DNA of 33,149 bases from Planctomycetales bacterium (lineage in GTDB: Bacteria; Planctomycetota; Planctomycetia; Isosphaerales; Isosphaeraceae), in assembly GCA_027452145.1 (NCBI GenBank), contig DAIDHB010000550.1:1-33149 (forward strand), given 5' to 3'. Of this stretch, positions 16,498 to 27,800 are shown in pieces. A program made the translations under genes and the position numbers. Under the pieces are notes generated by a model. The model ran no database searches, was not told the origin of the DNA, and saw only the letters and a program-made list of their open reading frames with translations. Each line of letters begins with the position of its first letter. The first letter of the stretch is position 1.

Positions 16498-16941
16498 CCC
16501 CGACCTTGTCTTCTTGATGCAGATCCGAATTTCGACCTGTTTCGATCCGACCCGGCGTTACTCACCGTGCAGGTGACCTCATCGGAGCGGTCCCGGGCCG
16601 ATACCAGCGTCTCGCGGACGCCCTCTGTCGCAGGGCGAATCTAACACCCGCGCGGGCCGTCCGCCAGGCACCGCCGGGACACGAGGTGGCCAGCCGTTCC
16701 GCTGCCGGGTGGAGATTCCCGAAATTCTGAAGAATCCGTGTCCGATTTTGACGGCAGAGAGCTATAGGAATGGTAGATAGCACGCCGCCCGCGGACGCAT
16801 CGGACCGGCCGACCCGGACCGGACGCTGGCGAAACGAGCGAGTGGACGATGAGAGCCAACCAGAACGCCACATAATCCGTTCGCAGGGACGCCGTGCGTC
16901 ATCCCCTGCGGGCGGGTTCCTACTGAGGGGAGAGAACCACA
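16498..16941. other. Intergenic stretch without a recognisable gene
   Basis: 444 bases upstream of both the DUF1080 gene (minus) and the small basic ORF (plus), so it should carry divergent promoters. A TTGACG at 16748-16753 could be a -35 for the plus strand, but no convincing -10 lies 16-18 bases downstream. A short dyad ATTC-TGAA-GAAT is just upstream at about 16715-16730. Open frames on both strands here lack ribosome sites and protein-like composition. Confidence 0.5.
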
Positions 16942-17094
16942 ATGGACGCAACCCGCACCCGACGCACTCGTGATCGAGCCCGCCAGGGTTGGTACGCGCG
17001 ATATCGCCAGTGGCGGTTCGCCCGCTACCTGGGCTTCGCCGCCAGCCCCGAGGCCCTCAGGCCGCAGCGTCCCATGAGCGCCGAACGCCAGTAA
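16942..17094 (+). CDS. Small Arg/aromatic-rich basic protein, 50 residues
   Basis: A 50-codon frame starts at the ATG at 16942 and ends at TAA 17092-17094. A long purine-rich ribosome site, GAGGGGAGAG, lies 8-17 bases before the ATG, one of the best in the window. The protein begins MDATRTRRTRDRARQGWYA and continues with YRQWRFARYLGFA and PEALRPQRP. It is strongly basic, with five Tyr/Trp in the middle third, and has no signal peptide or hydrophobic span. That composition would suit an RNA-, DNA- or ribosome-binding micro-protein. I know no named family. The evidence is the ribosome site and the protein-like composition only. Confidence 0.55.
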   Translation: MDATRTRRTRDRARQGWYARYRQWRFARYLGFAASPEALRPQRPMSAERQ

Positions 17095-17397
17095 GGAGGG
17101 CCGATCCGACGAATGGTTCAAGCAGAAAAACCCGCCAGATCCCACCCATCCTGCCCCACCTCGACTCGACCGGAGCGCCAGCCCGTCGAGCCTGCCGCCG
17201 ATCGGTCCCGCCGACGAGCGGAGGAATGCGAAAAAAGTCGGTACTGGATTCCCGGCAGATCCGAATTATGATCGTAGGAAGGACACACGACTTGTCCTCT
17301 CCCATCATAACGGCCCCAGGCTGGGGTCGGCATCCGGGCTGGAAGGCCCGAGGCGACGGCGCACCATGAGATGAATCCAGGTTTGATGGAGGGTCCC
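17095..17397. other. Intergenic stretch with short dyads
   Basis: 303 bases between the small basic ORF and the next gene. Two small dyads are visible: AGGACA (17280-17285) with TGTCCT (17293-17298), and CCCCAG (17314-17319) with CTGGGG (17321-17326). They lie 70-120 bases before the next start and could belong to its promoter or leader. Arms of six bases can arise by chance in GC-rich DNA. No gene is supported. Confidence 0.35.
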
Positions 17398-17676
17398 GTG
17401 GATCACTTCGTCAAGTACGACCGGCTTCCGGAAGGCTACCAGATCCCCCGCGACCTGGGGGAGAAGTTCCGCTTCGACGCCGAAAATCACCGGCTGATCT
17501 TCTCGGGTTACATGAGCAAGACCGAGTTCGACCGCATCTGCGAGCCCACGCGAGACTGGGCCTTCCGCCGGTCGGTGGAAGAACTCTTCCGCATGAGCGT
17601 TGTCGATGCGAAGCCCAACCCCGCCGCGGCCAGGCCCGGCGGCGGCCTGCTGTCCCGACTGTTCGCCCGGGGATGA
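17398..17676 (+). CDS. Hypothetical protein, 92 residues
   Basis: I choose the GTG at 17398 (reads M-DHFVKYDRLPEGYQIPRD) because GGAGGG lies six bases upstream. The ATG at 17371 would add nine residues and has no ribosome site. The protein is soluble, with no signal peptide or membrane span. It has a mixed alpha/beta look: KFRFDAENHRLIFSGYMSK then EFDRICEPTRDWAFRRSVEE. The last 20 residues are an Ala/Gly/Pro-rich linker and LLSRLFARG, possibly an amphipathic tail. I do not recognise a family. Good third-position GC bias and a clear start support a real gene. It converges on the permease gene, with a shared hairpin between the two. Confidence 0.72.
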   Translation: MDHFVKYDRLPEGYQIPRDLGEKFRFDAENHRLIFSGYMSKTEFDRICEPTRDWAFRRSVEELFRMSVVDAKPNPAAARPGGGLLSRLFARG

Positions 17677-17732
17677 TTCCGGGTGCACCTGCGCGGTAAG
17701 ACGCGGTTGTATGGCCATCGCCGGGCCTTCGC

Positions 17733-17757
17733 CGGGCGGGCGCTCAGCGTCCGCCCG
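17733..17757. terminator. Hairpin between convergent genes; permease stop codon in its loop
   Basis: CGGGCGGGCGC (17733-17743) and GCGTCCGCCCG (17747-17757) pair over 11 positions, with one G-T wobble and a three-base loop, TCA. That TCA is the reverse complement of the permease TGA stop codon. The stem is very stable and sits between two convergent genes, as a bidirectional terminator would. No T-run follows on either strand, so termination is inferred. Confidence 0.5.
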
Positions 17758-18685
17758 CGTGCCTGCGCCTGCGCACGTCGAGATAGACCGCAGCCAGAAG
17801 GACCGAGCCCTTGACGATCGACTGGAGCGAGAAATGGACTCCCGCCTGGTTGAGGCCCTTGTCGAGGATACCGATGATGACGGCGCCGAGCACGGTTCCG
17901 GCCACCGAGCCGATGCCGCCGGTGAAGCTCGTCCCTCCCACCACGACGGCCGCAATCGCGTTCAGCTCGTAGCCCACGGCCGAGCCCGGCTCGGCCGAAT
18001 AGAGCTGCGACGCGTGGATCAATCCCGATAGCCCGGCGAACAGGCTGCAAAGGACGTAAACGGCCGTCTCGTGGGCCTCGAGCCGGATGCCGACCAGCCG
18101 CGCAGCCTCGCGATTGCCGCCGATCGCATACAGGTGCTGGCCGAACCGGGTGCGATGCAGCAGCACCCACGAGACCACGAAGGTCGCCGCCATCAGCACG
18201 ACCGGGACCGGCAGAAAACCGAAGAGGCGATGGTTCCCCAGCGCCTCGAAGGCGGTCGCGTCCACGGGGACGGAGATCGGCTGGCCCCGGTTGAAACGGA
18301 GCGCCGCGCCCCGGGCGATCTGCATCGTCGCCAGCGTGATGATGAAAGACGGCATGGTCGTGCGCGCGGCGAGCGTCCCGTTAGCCACCCCGAACAGGGC
18401 CGCCACGCCCAGCCCGGCGGCGACCGACGGGAACAGGCCGGCCTGCGGCAGCAGCCAGACTGTGACCGTCCCCACCAGCGCAACCACCGCCCCAACCGAC
18501 AGGTCGATCCCGCCGATGAGGATCACGAGCGTCATTCCGAACGCCAGGATCGCATTGACGGAGATCTGCTGCGCCAGGTCGAGCAGATTGTCCGCGGAGA
18601 GGAACTGCGGCACCCACAGGCGGAAGACGCCCAGGAGCAGGGCAATCGCGACGACCAGCGGGACGTACGATTTCAGGGAACGCAT
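17744..18685 (-). CDS. Sugar ABC transporter permease, RbsC type (BPD_transp_2 family)
   Basis: 313 residues from the ATG at 18685 (MRSLKSYVPLVVAIALLLG); a GTG at 18730 would add 15 residues, and both have weak ribosome sites. It is hydrophobic throughout, with about eight to ten membrane segments. The family signatures of ribose/xylose/galactose-type permeases are present: QQISVNAILAFGMTLVIL, GGIDLSVGAVVALVG, TMPSFIITLATMQIARG, and the late loop ELNAIAAVVVGGTSFTGG with GTVLGAVIIGILDKGLN. The length is normal for RbsC (about 320). Such permeases form the channel through which a periplasmic sugar is driven by an RbsA-type ATPase. Neither that ATPase nor a binding protein is in the window: upstream is the giant gene and downstream a convergent gene. 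It is therefore an orphan locally. The substrate is not predictable from the permease alone. Confidence 0.93.
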   Translation of the reverse strand: MRSLKSYVPLVVAIALLLGVFRLWVPQFLSADNLLDLAQQISVNAILAFGMTLVILIGGIDLSVGAVVALVGTVTVWLLPQAGLFPSVAAGLGVAALFGVANGTLAARTTMPSFIITLATMQIARGAALRFNRGQPISVPVDATAFEALGNHRLFGFLPVPVVLMAATFVVSWVLLHRTRFGQHLYAIGGNREAARLVGIRLEAHETAVYVLCSLFAGLSGLIHASQLYSAEPGSAVGYELNAIAAVVVGGTSFTGGIGSVAGTVLGAVIIGILDKGLNQAGVHFSLQSIVKGSVLLAAVYLDVRRRRHAGGR

Positions 18686-18782
18686 GGGGTGGGACAGCGA
18701 CCATCCACGGCCAGGGCGGTTTGAAAGCACGAGAGCACGAGATTACGGCATCCCGACAGGCGTGAGAATACGCGGCCGCTTG

Positions 18783-18832
18783 AAAAATGACCGGTCGCAC
18801 GCAGGCGACGCACGCCCGTCCGTGGGCGTGCG
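18783..18832 (-). terminator. Terminator-like hairpins downstream of the giant gene
   Basis: Reading the minus strand after the giant gene's stop, there is a perfect 9-bp stem (18832-18824 with 18817-18809, six-base loop). A second stem follows, GTCGC (18808-18804 side) with GCGAC around CTGCGT, and then a run of five T at 18787-18783. Stem, short gap and T-run resemble an intrinsic terminator that would separate the giant gene from the permease. The gap between second stem and T-run is a few bases long, so efficiency is uncertain. Confidence 0.55.
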
Positions 18833-18848
18833 GTCCCGCGACGCGGTT

Positions 18849-21800
18849 TCAATGATGGTGCCTTGACCGCAGGGCGAGCGCGCCCATCGGGACGCTCGGC
18901 CGGCGTGTCTGGGCCTCGACCGCGACCTCTCGCGCCGGGTGTTCCGACGGCGAACTCGGCCGGACCGCGCCTGCGTGATGCACGGTCCGCCCCGGGAACT
19001 TCGCCGGAGCCTTGCCGTGCGGAGTCTTCCCTTCGTGGTGGTGCTTCCTCAGCACGCCGTGGTCCTTCTTGTGATCGTGCCGGCTGGCGTAGACGCTGAC
19101 GAACGTGTTGACGTCATTGGCCGTCATCGGCGCACCCGACACGACGTGAACCCTGTCGTGGTGCGTGATGAGCTTGTAGTGGCCGGCCGGTAGTGCGCCG
19201 TCGACCACCCCGTGGCCGCTGAACGTGATGAGGTAGGTCTGACCGTCAGGCTGCCGCGCGAAGCTCAGATGAACATGGCTGGGCTTGCCGTCGCGGAGCA
19301 GCTCGAAAGCCTTCGACCGGATCTCGGTCGGGTTGTTGAACGTGTAGATCAGTTTCCTGACCGGCTCCGCGTGGAGGCTGCCGTCGTTGACCGTGAAGCC
19401 GGAGACGGTGGCCGTGTAGGTGAACGAGCCGCTGAACCCGTTGCGGTTGGTCACGGTCACGATCGTCAGGAACGTGCCGGCGTTCTCGAAGACGTGTTTG
19501 ATCGTGAAGGCAGGGGTGTTCACCACCTGGGACTGGAGCGGGGTGCCGTCGCCGAAGAGGATCGACACGGTCCAGGGGCCGTCGCCGGGGAGGTCGGTGA
19601 ACGTGCAGGTGCGGGTCAAAAGCGTCCCTTGCTGGACCACGGCGTTGCCGCCGCCGTCGATGATGATGGGGATCGGCGACGAGGTGAACGTGGCGGTCGT
19701 GACTCCGGTTCCTCCGGCCGCGTCGAACGCCTGCAACGTGATGGTCTCGGTCCCGCTCTCACCGGGCGTGATGGTGACATTCGGACCCACGACGATCCCG
19801 GGAACCCGCGTCGGTTCGGCTGCCGGACTGTTGGGATTGATGCCGCCCAGGGTGCCGTTGTTACCGTTCCCCGTCGCATCGATTGCCGTGTTGCCGCTGG
19901 TCTCGTTGAAGGGGTAGTAAGCGGCCAGCCCGGGACTGCCCGCCGCCGGGGCCGCGGCCATGAGACCCTCGACGGCTGCCGACGAGAGACCGGCGTTCCA
20001 GATGCCGACGTCGGCGATCTCACCCTGGAAGAACCGCTGGCTGCCGTTGACCCCTGCGCCGAGAGTCCAGTCAGTGCTGCTCACCGGCAGCGCGCCCTGG
20101 GAGGTCGGGGCCGAGCTGCCCACCTGCACGCCGTCGCGGTAGAGGACCCACTGCGAGCCGTTGTAGACCCCGGCCAGGTTGACCCAGTGGCCGATGTCGC
20201 TCGCCGGGATCGCGGCCTGCGCGACCGCGTCGTTTCCGTTCCACGAGCCGACCTGGTAATAGCCGCCGTTGATCCGGAGGAAGTCCTCGGCGTTATTCGG
20301 CGAGGTCTGGTAGCCGTGGGCGATGATGTCCTGGAGCCCGCCGGTCGACTCGGGCAGGACCCAGGCGTCGAGGGTGATCGGGCCGCTGAAGTTCAGGTCG
20401 CCCGGGTTGCCCAGGTCGACGAACTGGCTCGTGCCGTTGAAGCTCAGGGCGCCGGTGCCGGTGGCCGAGGCACCGTTGGCGTCGGTGACCTGCCAGAGGT
20501 AGCTGAATCCCTCGGCCGCGACGGTCGCGTTGGACTCGGTCGCGGAAGCCGTCAGGGTGATTGACGTCCCCTCGGGGCTGCTGGACGGCAGGTTGGTGAT
20601 CGCCGGAGCGGGGATCGTGGCCACGGTGCTGAAGGTCTGGCTCGTGCTGCCCGTGTGGCCCAGGACGTTGGTGGAGGACAGTCCGATCGTGTAGGTCCCG
20701 GAGACCAGGGGCGTGAACGACGCCTGGCTGCCGGCTCCGAGGCTGGGCTTCAGGGCACCAAGCAATGTGGTACCCGCGGTGATCGACAGGCTGTTGATCG
20801 TCCCGGTGAAGGGGAAATCGCCGCTCGGGGCATTCGGATAGTTCGCGGCATAGCCCGTTCCCAGCGCGTCGTAGGTCATGTCGGCCATCTGGGGCGTGAA
20901 GCCGGCGATCGTGCCGAACGTCTGGGCGTCAAGGGTATAGGAAAGGGTCGAGCCATCCCACTGAATCGTCACGGTATGTTGCTGGCCGTCATTGAGGGCC
21001 GACGCGCTCTCGATCGGCTGGCTGGGACCGTTGTAGAACTCGAAATAGAGATGGCCGTTGGTGCCGATGTAGAGCATCGGCACATAGCTGGTCGGGACCG
21101 CGCCCGTCAGCGGCTGGTCCTGATAGCTCAGCAGGACGCCGGCGCCGGTGGTCTGGAAGGTCAGGCTGATCTCCAGGCTGGTCGCGTCGTGGATCAGGCT
21201 CGAGGGAAGAGCGATTGGATTGGAGCCGTTGAAGACCAGGTTGGACGCGGCGACGGCCTGCTGACCGGGCCCCGCGCTTGCGGTCCAGACGTCGTTGAAC
21301 CCCGCGGCAGTGTCCGACGAGACAGGGTCGGTGGCCTCGCCGGCCAGAGCGTATTCCTGGTTCACCGCGCCGGTGGCAGGCAGGCCGCCGATCGTCGGGG
21401 TGGGAGCGACGTCGGTAGCGGCGAGCGTCTGGCTGGTGCTGGTGATCGAGCCGGCAGGGCTCACGGACGTCAGGCCGACCGTGAAGCTCCCGGGAGCCGG
21501 GGGCGTGAACGCGATCTGGTTGACCGAGGAGGTGCCCGACGCGAGGGATCCGGACAGGGCGGTGCCCGAAGTGATCGTCAGCGCACTGATCGTCCCGGTG
21601 AAGGGGTCGAGGCCGGTCACGCCGCCCGGCCAGCCGGTCGTGAAGCCCGTGCCGATCTGGTCGAACGACTCGTCGAGCATCTGGGGCGCGCCGACGGTCT
21701 GGCCGACGACCTTGCCGTCGAGCGTCAGCGTCACCTGGTTGCCGGACCACGTGAGCAGGACGGAATGGGCCTGGCCGTCGTTGACCGCCGTCGCGCTGGT

Positions 21801-24800
21801 GATGGGAGCGTCGGTCCCGTACCAGAGCTCCGCACGGAGCCGCCCGTCGGTGCCGACATAGAGTAACGGCGTGTAGTCGGGCGGCGTCGAGCCCTGCGGC
21901 GCCTGGTCCTGATAGCCGAGGATCACGCCGCCGACGGTCGTGCTGAAGGAAATGTCGATGGTCAGGCTGGTCGCAGTCTGGATCAGGCCCGACGGGAGCG
22001 GGATCGGGTGGGAGCCATCGAGGACAAGGTTGGTGCCCGAAACGATCTCCTGCCCGGGCCCCGCGCTGATCGTCCAGATACTGTTCACGCCGCCGCCGGT
22101 CGTCGCGCCGGCGGAGGCGATCCCCGTCAGGGTGACGGCCGACCCCGCCGGGTTGGTGACCGGCAGGCCGACGATGTCCGAGCCGGTGGAGGTGCCGCTG
22201 TCGGCGAGATCCCTGGCGCCGGCATTGTACGACACGATCGTACTGGTGAGCGACAGAGTGGCGCCGGCTCGGTTGTTGATCCCGGCGCCGGCGGAATGCG
22301 GGGACGATGCCCCCGACCCGCTGCTCACGGAGTTCTCCTCGACGGTCGATCCAACGAGGCCCGCGGCACCCGCGTTGTCGATCGCGCCGCCGAATCCGGC
22401 GCCACCGGCCGCGCCCACCGCGGAGTTCGCGTTGAAGGTGTCGTCACTACCCTGGAAGGTCGCGCCGGCGGCGTTTGCGATCGCGCCTCCGTACGCATTG
22501 CCGTCGTTCTGGGACGTGGCCACGCCCCTGGCCTGGTTGCCGGCGAACACCGTGCCGGTGACGATCAGGGCCGCACCCTTGAGGTTGACGATCGCACCCC
22601 CGGCGCTGTCAAGTCTGGGCTCGAGTGACGGGTTGTCCTGGGCAACGTTGTTCTGGAATACGCTGTCGGCGATCGTTAGATCGCCGCTGTTGGCGATCGC
22701 GCCGCCCTGCGACCCGAGGCCATCGACGAACGTCAGGCCGGAGATGGAGACGTTCCCCGAGTTGATGACGAAGATCTGGCTGGAATTGCCGCCGCTGACC
22801 GTCAACTCGCTGGCACCGAGCCCCACGATCACGAGGTTGTTCTTGATCGTGATCGGCCCGCTGGTCAATGTGATGGTCTGGCCAGCCAGGGCCGGCGCGA
22901 AGATGACGGGCTGGTCACCCGCGGCGTCGTCGGCGATCTCCTGGCGGAGCGAGCCAGGGCCGCTGTCGTTGGTGTTGGTGACCTCGTAGGGCTGCTCCTC
23001 GACGGCTCCGATGTCGATCGCGCCGTTGTAGATCCGCGCATCGCCGCGCTGGTCGGTGACCTGCGGCGTGGTCGTCCCTTGATCGATGTTCTCGACGTTC
23101 GTCGAGGTCAAGGCTGTGTCGAACAGGGCCACGTTCTCGATCAGGCCGTTGAAGTAATCGGCCCCGTCGCGCAGGTCGGCCCCGAGGTAGACGTTGAAGC
23201 CCGAGCCCAGGGGAACGTCCGGCCCGCTCGCCGTGCTGTCCAGGTTGCCGTCGATGAAGATCTCGCCCGTCCCGTTCGCCTGGCGCACGACCACGATGTT
23301 GTGCCAGTTGCCGTCGTTGACCGACGCGTTGGAGAGCATCTGGAAGTCGTACTGATAGTTCCCGTAGACGGAGAAGCTTACCTTGCCGCCGGAGAGCGCG
23401 ACCTGGTACTCGCCGTTGAAATTGCTGGGGTCCCGCTGCTGGATGATGACCCCGCTTGAGCCAGTGGTCTTGATCCAGGCCGAGATGCTGAACGCCCCGG
23501 TGCCGACGATATCAGCCGAGGGCGGGATGGACGCGTAGGCGGTGGTCCCATTGAACTGGAACGCCTCGCCCCCGAGGCCCGGTTCGTAGGTCGCGCCGTT
23601 CTGGAGGGTCGCATTGAGCGAGCCGACTGCGTCCTGGCCGCTGTTGTTCCCCTGCCACCAGGCAAACAGGCCGGGGATCGCGAATGGGAAGACCGGCAAG
23701 CCGGTCACGGCCGTATCGCCCGCGCCGATGGCCGGGCTCCCCGGCAGCTCGACCAGCGTGCTCGTCGTCCCGCCCGTGTTGAGGAGGTGGGCGAGCTTGG
23801 GATCGGCGGTGCTCACGATTGTCGAGGCGGGCAGGCCGGCATTGGTCGTGACCAGGTTGCTCTGGCCGTTGGCCGTGCCCAGGTTCACGACGTCGTTGCC
23901 GCCGGTGTCCTGAGCCACGAGCTGGCCGTTGACGATGATATCAGCGCCGGTGTTACTGGCCACGATCGAGTTCGTCATGGAGAGGGTCGCGCCGGCGGCG
24001 TTGTACAGGCCCGCACCGTCGCTGGCCACGCCCGGCGACGCCCCGGTCCCGTCGGAGACCGCGTTGCCGGCGATGGTCAGGTTGACGAGATAGGCCGTCC
24101 CTGCGTTGTCAATCGCGCCGCCGAACCCGGCCCCGGCTTGCCCCTGGGTACCTGTCGTGCCGTCGCCGTTACCGCCGGTCGCATAATCGCCGGTGAAAGT
24201 GTTGTCGGCCGCCCCGAGCAAGGCGCCCGGCGCGTTGTAGATCGCGCCGCCGTACGCGTTGCCGCCGGTGCCGGCCGTGCTGCCGCTGGCCTGTCCCTCG
24301 CCGCCGAGGGCAGCGTCGTTGATGAAGGAGCTGCCGGTGACCTCCAGGACTCCGCCCGTGGCGTTGTAAATCGCGCCGCCGTAGGCACTGGCGGCTTGAC
24401 CCTGGGAAGGTGCAGCCGGGGCCGAGTCGTGGACGAACTGGGCGCCGGTGATCGTCAGCGTGCCCGCGTTGTGGAACGCCCCTCCGTTCACCGCGTCGCC
24501 GTTGCCCAGCGTCAGCCCTGAGACCGTGACCGTCACCCCGCTGGCGACGTTGAAGATCCCGTATCCCTCGTAGGCCGGCTGGGACAGGCTGAGCGTCGCG
24601 TCGTAGGTCGCTGTGATCTGGTTGGCGGTCAGGGCGGCGCTGTAGAACGCGAACTGGTTGACGAGGCCGGTCGTGTAGCCCGCGGGATACCAGCTCGCAC
24701 CGCCGATTTCCATCGGGAGCGCGCTGGGCGCGTAGCCGCCGGCCAGCGTGCCGCTGGCGACCTCTGTGCCGTCCACGTACAGCGCGACGTTGTTGCCGTC

Positions 24801-27800
24801 GTAGGTCGCGGCGATGTAGTGCCAGGTATTCAACGAGAGCGCCTGGGGCGAGGTCAGTGCGATATTCGAAGTCGGCGACGCCAGCACCTGGAAGTACGGC
24901 GTTCCCGAGCTGCGGATCCCGAGGATCCAGCCATTGTAGTAGGGCCCTCCACCATACTTGCTCGCCAGGATCGACTCCTGCGACTGGCTGAGGTTGTACC
25001 AGCCGCCGACCGTGAAGCTCGACGAGTCGAGGGTCTGGTTGTCGGGGATCGTGACGTCGCTCGCGCCGTTCAACTGGAACGCCTGTCCCACGAGCCCGGC
25101 GGCATAGGACAGCGTGCCCACGGGATATCCCGGCGCGGCGCCCGAGGTATCGCTGGTGTTGCCGTTCCCCGCCCAGAGGTCCGTGGGGATTGGAGCGACC
25201 GTCCCGGAAACGACCTGGACCTTGTCGGCCCCGAGTCCCTGGATCGTCAGGTTATGGGTGATCGTGATCGGCCCGCTGGAGAGCGAGATCACCTGCCCGG
25301 CCAGGTTGGGCGCGAAGATGATCGGCAGGTTGCTGTCGTCCTCGGAGATCGCGGCGCGAAGCGACCCGGGGCCGCTGTCATTGGTGTTGGTCACGACGTA
25401 CGGCTGGCTCTGGAAGGCGCCGATGGAGTCCGATCCATAGGCCGGGAAGGGATAGCCGCGGCCGTCCAGGACGTAGCTCTCATAGGGGCCGATGCCATTG
25501 TTCAGGGCCGGGCTTCCGGGCATGAGCGAGAAGGTCAACACGCCGTCGCCGTGATCGGCGAGCGGACCCAGCAGCGGATTCTGGCCCTGGATGAAAGGCG
25601 AATAGGCGATGGTCTGGAAGATGACGCTCGGCACATTGGCCGAGGTGCCGATCAGGGCGTCATTGATCTGGCCGCCGGAGTTCCCCTCGTAATCGAAGTC
25701 GACGCCTCCGGTATTGTCGGCGATCAGGACATTGCCCAGGAAGGTCGTGAGGGGGAACGGGCTGCCGCCGTAGGGGTTCGGCTGGTTGGAGGCCGTATCG
25801 TAGACGCCGCCTCCCGCCGGGTTCAAACTGGAAAGGAGGTTGCCGGCGATCGTCACATGCTCGAGCCCCAGCGCGCCCGCCGTGTCGATGGCCCCGCCCA
25901 CGGCCTGGCCATAGCCATAGACCGAATTGTTTCCAAACGTCGTCTCGACGGCGAAAAGGTAGCCCGTGTTGCTGACATAAATGGCCCCGCCGCCCGCGTA
26001 GTCGTAGTAGTTGCCGATCGCCGTATTGTTGACGAACGCACAATTCGAGGCGTAGACGGAGCCGTCGGTATAGATCGCTCCCCCGTAGGAGCCGCCGCCG
26101 TCTCCGAGCTCCTGGCCATTGCTCAGATTCAGATCCTGGAGCTCCAGGGTCGAGCCTCGGGGCACGTAAAAGATCCGCTCCTGGCCGTAGGCGGCGATGG
26201 TGACCCCCGGCGCATTGCTGGCGTCGAGGATGACGGTACCGCCGGGGATGGCGATGGCACTGGCGCCGTGGTCGCTCGAGTCACCGACCGTCGTCAAGGC
26301 GATGGTCTGGCCCGCCAGGTCGGAGGCGAACTTGACGTAGTGCACGCCCGGGACCGATTCCGCTTCCTGGATGGCGACGCGAAGCGATGTCACGGCGCCG
26401 GGCTGGGTCAGGTCCTGGGTCGTGGTGACCACGATGTTATTCGGGTCGAACGTGCCGAAACTGCCGCTGGCGGACACCGAGCCGCCGTAATTGTCGGACA
26501 CCGTCAGGCTCACCTGGTAGACGTCGGGGACCGGGGCCCCCTCGGAGGTCATGCCTGGAGTGTCCGGCGTGAATGTGTAGGTCGGCGTATTGGCGGTCGC
26601 AAAGAGCTGGCCATCCTTCAGGATCGTCCACTGGTAATGCAGGCCGCCAGGTGCCTCGGGCAGAGGCGAATAGACGCTCGGCGCCAGAGTGACCGATTGG
26701 CCGTCGGCATATCCAGTCTGGAGGTTGAGGCTGCTGACCGTCGGCGGGACGTCGACGACCTGGATGGTCGTCGTCTTCGTCACTCCGCCCTCGTTCATGA
26801 CGACCTTGTACGTGCCTGGGTCGCCGAGCTTGAGCTTCGGATTGGCGCCGGTCTCCTGGGCGTAGACCGCGTTGTCGTAGTAGATCGTCCAGCTATAGGC
26901 GCCGTCGCCGGCGGGATTGCCGCTGCCGTCGGTGGCCGACGCATCGAGGCTGATCGTGCTCCCGGCGTTGGCGGTCGTCGGCACGCTGTAGAACAGCAGC
27001 TCGTTGGGCGAGTACTGCGGCGTCTGCAACTGGCCGATCCCGATGTTGAAGCCGAAGCTGAAGATCCAGACCGACACCGAGGCGCCGAGGTCGATGTAGC
27101 CATTGTCGATGGTCAGCCAGCCGCTGACCGAGGCGACGTTGATGCCGAAGATCTGGGCGCCGCCGGCGAAGTAGCCCGAGAACCCGCCGTTGCTGATCGT
27201 GATCTGGAGCGAGCCCCAGATATCGTTGCCGCTCTGGCCCAGGTCGAATCCGGCCGAGCCGGTCAGGCTGAACTGGCCGTTGGAATCGATGTAGCCCGAG
27301 ATGCTCACCCCGCCCAGGCCGAAGAAGCTGAGCTGAAGGGGATCGCTCGCGGGGACGTCGATCTCGAAGATGCCGTCGCTGACCCCGACGATCAGCGTGC
27401 CGCTGGCCTGGAGACCGAGGAAATTGACATCCGCGTTGTTGAGCTGGACCTCATAAGTGTTGGGGGCGACCCCGTCGGTGGTCTGGTTCGTCGTGTTGAT
27501 CAGGAGCTGAGGCGAAGCGGAGATCGAGAGCAGGCCGAGCGGCAGGCTTTCATTGAGAGTTAGCCCGGCGTTGACAACCAGGCCGGCGGTGCTCAGGTCA
27601 AGCTGGGCGTTGAAGCCGAGGTTGAGTCCGAAGAAGCCGGTCAGCGCGGCCTGGGCGTCGATCTGGAGGCCGCTCGAATCGATCGTGAAATCGAACTGCC
27701 CCTGCACGTCGAACATGTTGACGATCGTCAGGCTGCCGCCGGCATCGATCTGCACTCCGCCCGCGCCGATCGTGAGCTGCTGTCCGGTCGTGATCTGGCC

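Noticed and set aside
15652..16644. Plus-strand frame 15238-16644 overlapping the DUF1080 gene
   Set aside because: Antisense to a gene with a clear signal peptide and family motifs; composition typical of a shadow.
16748..16790. TTGACG considered as -35 of a sigma-70 promoter for the small basic ORF
   Set aside because: No acceptable -10 hexamer at 16-18 bases; TATAGG is too close and TAGATA too far.
17113..17271. 52-codon plus-strand frame after TAAGGAGGG
   Set aside because: The GGAGGG is 12 bases from the ATG, a little far, and the translation is Pro/Arg/Ser-rich without structure. It may simply be trailing sequence of the small basic ORF.
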